Positions 60,285-64,000 of a DNA stretch of 64,000 nt are shown piece after piece. The notes under the pieces are model-generated. The model did no database searches. It was not told where the DNA came from and was given only the letters and a program-made list of their open reading frames with translations. Numbering within the stretch: position 1 is the stretch's first letter; every line of letters starts with the position of its first letter. The translations under genes and the position numbers were made by a program. Location of the stretch: assembly GCA_054661495.1 (NCBI GenBank), contig BAAFSQ010000004.1, positions 1 to 64,000 of the forward strand, written 5' to 3'. Source of the DNA: Zygophlyctis sp. KS116. Its lineage: Eukaryota > Chytridiomycota.

Positions 60285-60416
60285 TCCCTTTTTGTTTTAG
60301 TTGCACGTCATCCCATTGTTCTCGTCATATTAAAGATGAGTTATGCAAATCTTGATTGTTAAGAATCTATTAATAATGTTTAAACAATTGATAGTAAATT
60401 TATAATCTTTAGACAA

Positions 60417-61157
60417 TCAAGATTCCCCAATTTTTCCAAAAACATTACAACTGAGTGAAAACCCCAACAATAAGACCAATATTACACACAGAATTGCCAA
60501 AGCTCTTATCATCCGCTGTACAACAGCACCTTTAGGAATATCTTTAAGATCTATTTCGTCACTAACCTCTACAATATGATTAGAACCTTTAAGAAGCAAT
60601 AATTTTTGTTCTAAATCATGCAGCCTTTTAGCATTAGTTCCATTTAAACTTTCCAAAATTTGAATAGAATCTTTTGTTTGACGAACTTGAAGTATTACAT
60701 TTTCATAATTATCATATTCTTTCTGTGCATTTACCAAAAAACTTGATAATGTTTCTATTGTTGTATCAAGAATTTTAATTTCAGCATTAATACTTTTAAC
60801 TTCTTCTGATCTTCTACCCGATAATTCCTGAGTAAGAAAATATCTTTTTTTCTCTGCTTGTGCTAAACATGTCTTAATTTCCTCCAAAGAAGCTCCTAAA
60901 TTCTGCCTTATAACTAATGACAGTAAAGTATTTGTGAGTAATTGAGAAGTACTATTTTCTGGAGCTGAGTCCATCAGTTCTGCAAGAGATTCTGAGACTT
61001 TAAGGTACAGTCCTTCTGATGTCAGATCACTATCCTTTTCTATATCCGGTGAAAAACTCTGAATTGCATCAGTTATTGGTCTCTGGTCTGCTTGATCTGC
61101 AGTCTCTTTATCAATTTCAATAGCAGTCTCTTTAATATTATCTGTTACACTTGGCAT
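60417..61157 (-). CDS. Unknown tail-anchored coiled-coil protein
   Basis: A single exon of 246 aa. An acidic N-terminus is followed by coiled coil at about residues 90-190, and a hydrophobic C-terminal helix (ALAILCVILVLLLGFSL) with only a short tail. This matches a tail-anchored membrane protein facing the cytosol. I do not recognise the family. The upstream 200 bp contain TTCGGAC and other repeated promoter-like words. Confidence 0.6.
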   Translation of the reverse strand: MPSVTDNIKETAIEIDKETADQADQRPITDAIQSFSPDIEKDSDLTSEGLYLKVSESLAELMDSAPENSTSQLLTNTLLSLVIRQNLGASLEEIKTCLAQAEKKRYFLTQELSGRRSEEVKSINAEIKILDTTIETLSSFLVNAQKEYDNYENVILQVRQTKDSIQILESLNGTNAKRLHDLEQKLLLLKGSNHIVEVSDEIDLKDIPKGAVVQRMIRALAILCVILVLLLGFSLSCNVFGKIGES

Positions 61158-61357
61158 TTCAGTGGTATTTTAAGAAAGGACGGCGGGACAGCGGCAACGT
61201 CATTGCCAATTTTAACGCAAACAGAGAATTTTCGGACAAAAGTCCTTTTAGACCCCTTTGATGCCTGAAACCCCCTACAGATCCTTTATAGATCCCTTTG
61301 GACCCCAGAATCCCAACGGTTGAAAAATAGAATAGACGGTTTTCGGATAATTTCAAA

Positions 61358-62308
61358 ATGATCAAGATAATGTTGATGTTGATAATAGCTTTCGGTTTGA
61401 CTGATTGTCTGAGAGTAGAAAAGGCAATAGATCAAATCTCTGGATCAGTTCTAAAAGCAATCAAATATTTGCCTTTTCGGACTGACATTGGCCTAAAGTT
61501 TCACAAGATTGCACCAAAAATAATAGAACTACACTATTATGATTACTTGAACTTGGAAAAGCCTACAAAGAATGATTTACTTGATGCAATCTATAAAACA
61601 ACTTTGGACTTACAGTTGGGCTTATTAAGAAATAGAATGGAAAAAAGAGATACAGCCATGAAAGGATCCGATTTAATTGCTCATGATCTTGATGGGAGAA
61701 GAGAATATCTGCTAAAGACTAACCAAGATTATCAGAGTTTATATGAAAAAGAACAGTTCTTGCAAGAGAAAGCATTGGATCAGCAAGCAATGGATTTTGA
61801 CAATTTTCTAGATTCTTTGGAAAATGATGAGCCAATGGATAACAAACCATTGTTGGATTTCACAATGGAAATCATGGATACTCAATTAGAAAAAGACTCT
61901 TTAGAAAGTTCTATTCTAGATAATGACCAAGAATTGAAAGATTTACATCAGGAATTAGTCAATATTGAGCCTGATCATAAATATCTGAAACTGGAAAAAT
62001 ACAATCAATTGGAGAAACTAATGCGTCAAATTTACTCTGCACAGATGATTGTTGGAGCAGTGTATCTAAGAATTGGTGTTTCAAAGAAGACTCTTGGACA
62101 TTTACAAGATATATCTCAGAAAATGGATTCAATGATTTCAAGTAATGCACTATATCAAACTAGAGAGAAATCCCCAGTTGCTAAAGAATTTCATGATATT
62201 CTTAAAAACTCTCCTAATCCATCCTCTATAAAACTACTACTAACAATCACAATGCTAATTGGAATTTCAGTTCCTCCAGTTCTTTTTTCAATGTTTTCTA
62301 AATCCTAA
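61358..62308 (+). CDS. Unknown secretory-pathway protein with C-terminal helix
   Basis: A single exon of 316 aa. An N-terminal signal peptide is likely (MIKIMLMLIIAFGLTDC). The middle is helical and acidic (residues 110-215). A hydrophobic segment near the C-terminus (IKLLLTITMLIGISVPPVLF) suggests a type I membrane protein of the ER or Golgi. No family was recognised; ER-shaping or cargo roles are possible but unsupported. It is head-to-head with the tail-anchored gene (200 bp) and ends 9 bp from METTL16. Confidence 0.55.
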   Translation: MIKIMLMLIIAFGLTDCLRVEKAIDQISGSVLKAIKYLPFRTDIGLKFHKIAPKIIELHYYDYLNLEKPTKNDLLDAIYKTTLDLQLGLLRNRMEKRDTAMKGSDLIAHDLDGRREYLLKTNQDYQSLYEKEQFLQEKALDQQAMDFDNFLDSLENDEPMDNKPLLDFTMEIMDTQLEKDSLESSILDNDQELKDLHQELVNIEPDHKYLKLEKYNQLEKLMRQIYSAQMIVGAVYLRIGVSKKTLGHLQDISQKMDSMISSNALYQTREKSPVAKEFHDILKNSPNPSSIKLLLTITMLIGISVPPVLFSMFSKS

Positions 62309-62317
62309 AAAATAGAA

Positions 62318-63085
62318 TTAATCTTTTTTAAATTTCCATGCAAGTATCCATCTTTTAGTCTTTCCCAAATGGAAAAAACAAGTTTTAATGAGTGCACCTT
62401 GACTTTCTAAATATTGAATCATTCTTGTATAATTTTGTTTTTTACCAAATAGACTAGAGTACCAAATTCCACCTCTTTTTTGAGATTTTTCAATAATTTG
62501 TAAAACAAAATTGAATTCACCACCTTTAGTCACCATTTCATGCGTATATCCCGGAGTATAGTTTTTAGATTTACTTTTAAGAGAATTTCCTCTACTCCAT
62601 TCTTCTTCTGAACCATAAAAAGGAGGATTAGTCATTACAAAATCCAATTTATCCAATAACCCATTTGGAAAGTAATCTGATGTATGAATTATAGAAATTT
62701 TCTCATTCATCTGATTTCTTTCAACATTTAAACAAGCAAATTCAAAACTATCTTTATCAGATTCTGTTCCAATCCAATTCCAACCTGGAAATAATTTAGT
62801 CCCTAAAAGAGGATATATAGCGGTACAACCAGTTCCAATATCTAAACCAGTTACATGATCGCCCAAATCCAATTCCTTTTTTAACCATTTCAGATAGTAA
62901 ATCCTATTGGGAATAATTGGAGTCAAAGACTTTAGAGGAAATGTTAAAATTAAAGAATATTGAGTCCAGGCCATAGCACAAGTTAATTCTCTTTGAGCCT
63001 CTGGTAATGATAAATCTATTCTATCCTTTATAATATATTTACAGAGTCTTGGCCAATGCAGAGCCAAGTTTTGTAGATCAAACAT
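62318..63085 (-). CDS. METTL16: METTL16-type U6 snRNA m6A methyltransferase
   Basis: A single exon of 255 aa. The SAM fold (GLDIGTGCTAIYPLLG) and the catalytic NPPF motif are present. MVTKGGEFNFVLQII, WYSSLFGKK and RWILAWKF follow the METTL16/YbiN order. The enzyme methylates A of the U6 ACAGA box and so affects 5' splice site choice, which is of interest in a genome with such short introns. The vertebrate C-terminal regulatory domain is absent, as in other fungi. M63085 was chosen over an upstream TTG. Confidence 0.9.
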   Translation of the reverse strand: MFDLQNLALHWPRLCKYIIKDRIDLSLPEAQRELTCAMAWTQYSLILTFPLKSLTPIIPNRIYYLKWLKKELDLGDHVTGLDIGTGCTAIYPLLGTKLFPGWNWIGTESDKDSFEFACLNVERNQMNEKISIIHTSDYFPNGLLDKLDFVMTNPPFYGSEEEWSRGNSLKSKSKNYTPGYTHEMVTKGGEFNFVLQIIEKSQKRGGIWYSSLFGKKQNYTRMIQYLESQGALIKTCFFHLGKTKRWILAWKFKKD

Positions 63086-63155
63086 CAAAGGGAATAAATC
63101 TGCTACAGTCCCTCACTACCAGACTAGTCCCAACACACAAAAAATAAACTAGAAA

Positions 63156-63797
63156 ATGTCAAACGGAATAGAACTAAAGGCAATCATAGACTCTAGAATC
63201 CAACAACTCAAACAAGACATTGGAAATTCCAAAACTCCCTTTCAATCAACTAGTAAATTAAAAATAAGAGCCAAAGAACAGAAAATACAAACTCCAACTG
63301 TTGAAACTTTTGATCTAGAATCTAGTTGGGTAGCTCTCTCTAGAAAATCTAAATTATATAATGAATATTCTCAAGATGCGGATTTTGATGAGTCTGAAGA
63401 CTGTTTAGTAGATTTTACTAAAAAGGAAATTTCAAAAACTAGAAATATTACAGATCAGGAATCTCTGGATCCATGGGTAGAAATTGTAGATGAATTTGGA
63501 AGAAATAGACTTGTTAGATCTTCTACTCTAGGAAAACCTGTAGAATCTCTGGAAAAATCAAATTTAGAAACTCATTATGATCCAACAAGAGAAATTAGGA
63601 ATTTAGGAACTTCTCATTATAAATTCTCTAGTCAAGAATCTAAAAGACAATTAGAATTACAAGAATTAAATAATTTAAGAGCTCAAACTGCGACTGAACA
63701 ACAGAATTTAGCAAATGTAAAATTAGAAAAAACAAGAGCTCTACAAGATCGAAGATTAAGAATTTCTGCTCTCAAAAAATCTAAAAATAAAAAGTAA
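63156..63797 (+). CDS. CCDC174-like protein
   Basis: A single exon of 213 aa. The segment DPWVEIVDEFGRNRLVR, then HYDPTREIRNLGTSHYKFS and a coiled-coil RQLELQELNNLRAQT, matches the core of CCDC174, a nuclear protein linked to the exon junction complex. The C-terminus is basic (ALKKSKNKK). Its stop is 3 bp before the ATG of the next gene. Confidence 0.75.
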   Translation: MSNGIELKAIIDSRIQQLKQDIGNSKTPFQSTSKLKIRAKEQKIQTPTVETFDLESSWVALSRKSKLYNEYSQDADFDESEDCLVDFTKKEISKTRNITDQESLDPWVEIVDEFGRNRLVRSSTLGKPVESLEKSNLETHYDPTREIRNLGTSHYKFSSQESKRQLELQELNNLRAQTATEQQNLANVKLEKTRALQDRRLRISALKKSKNKK

Positions 63798-63800
63798 AAA

Positions 63801-64000
63801 ATGAAGTTGAAAGATATAGATGTAGATGAGGTAGAAATTGGATCTGGTTCTTTTGCTAAAGTTTACAAGGGAAAACGAAATGGATCTTTAGTTGCTATTA
63901 AAGTTGTCAAGAAACAACAACTTAATTCTAAAATATTAGAAGCGCTAGAGTCTGAAATTAAAATTCAATCTTCAATAATTCATAGTCATTTAGTACATTT
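63801..64000 (+). CDS. Protein kinase, Atg1/ULK-like, N-terminal part
   Basis: The first 66 residues run to the window edge. The Gly-rich loop GSGSFAKVYKG, the VAIKVV lysine, and LNSKILEALESEIKIQSSIIHSHLVHL (helix C with the conserved Glu) resemble Atg1/ULK kinases, which start autophagy. The rest lies outside the window, so the subfamily call is provisional. Confidence 0.65.
   Translation, partial: MKLKDIDVDEVEIGSGSFAKVYKGKRNGSLVAIKVVKKQQLNSKILEALESEIKIQSSIIHSHLVH

Overview
This window is a compact, AT-rich eukaryotic nuclear segment holding about 37 protein genes. The best fit is a zoosporic, early-diverging fungus or a close relative (chytrid, blastoclad, Rozella or aphelid grade). Three lines point there. 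Three enzymes of the alpha-aminoadipate lysine pathway are present. A desaturase-like protein has the Ole1-type C-terminal cytochrome b5 fusion, and RIT1 is present. Cilium genes (CFAP300, XRRA1-like, inversin-like) imply a flagellated stage. COX6A implies respiring mitochondria. Most introns are only 24-30 nt, and exon structures were worked out by splicing the reading frames by hand. For most genes the spliced lengths divide exactly by three. The species itself is not identified.

Layout. 1-994: 5' part of a secreted LRR protein (minus). 1272-5849: UBR7, COG4 and HDAC8-like (plus). 5865-8766: GT49 glycosyltransferase and NMD3 (minus). 9006-13106: Ral-like GTPase facing NAT10/KRE33. 13237-18292: ING protein, an unknown, CFAP300, then XRRA1-like (minus). 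18398-32345: an accessory-looking block with one minus-strand and two plus-strand half-size ABCA transporters around a large LRR/Cys-rich gene. 32366-38628: degenerate desaturase-cytochrome b5 protein, RIT1, two tandem P450s and a small membrane protein. 38698-52993: homocitrate synthase, homoisocitrate dehydrogenase and saccharopine reductase, all minus, interleaved with importin-5, PPIE, an MDH1B-like domain protein, topoisomerase II and COX6A. 53049-64000: FRA10AC1, an inversin-like protein, two coiled-coil membrane proteins, a secreted/membrane unknown, METTL16, CCDC174 and the start of an Atg1/ULK-like kinase.

How the genes fit together. Most are single-copy housekeeping genes (nuclear transport, ribosome export, RNA modification, Golgi tethering, chromatin). 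Convergent neighbours lie 6-70 bp apart, and two pairs overlap at their stop codons. The 18-32 kb block differs. It contains a 1,120-bp identical repeat spanning two ABCA nucleotide-binding domains, a 109-bp direct repeat bracketing the LRR gene, and LRR genes built from one-repeat-per-exon modules. The most notable observations are that exon architecture, the histidine-box-less desaturase fused to an intact cytochrome b5 domain, the lysine gene cluster, and a possible intronic C/D snoRNA in the importin-5 gene.
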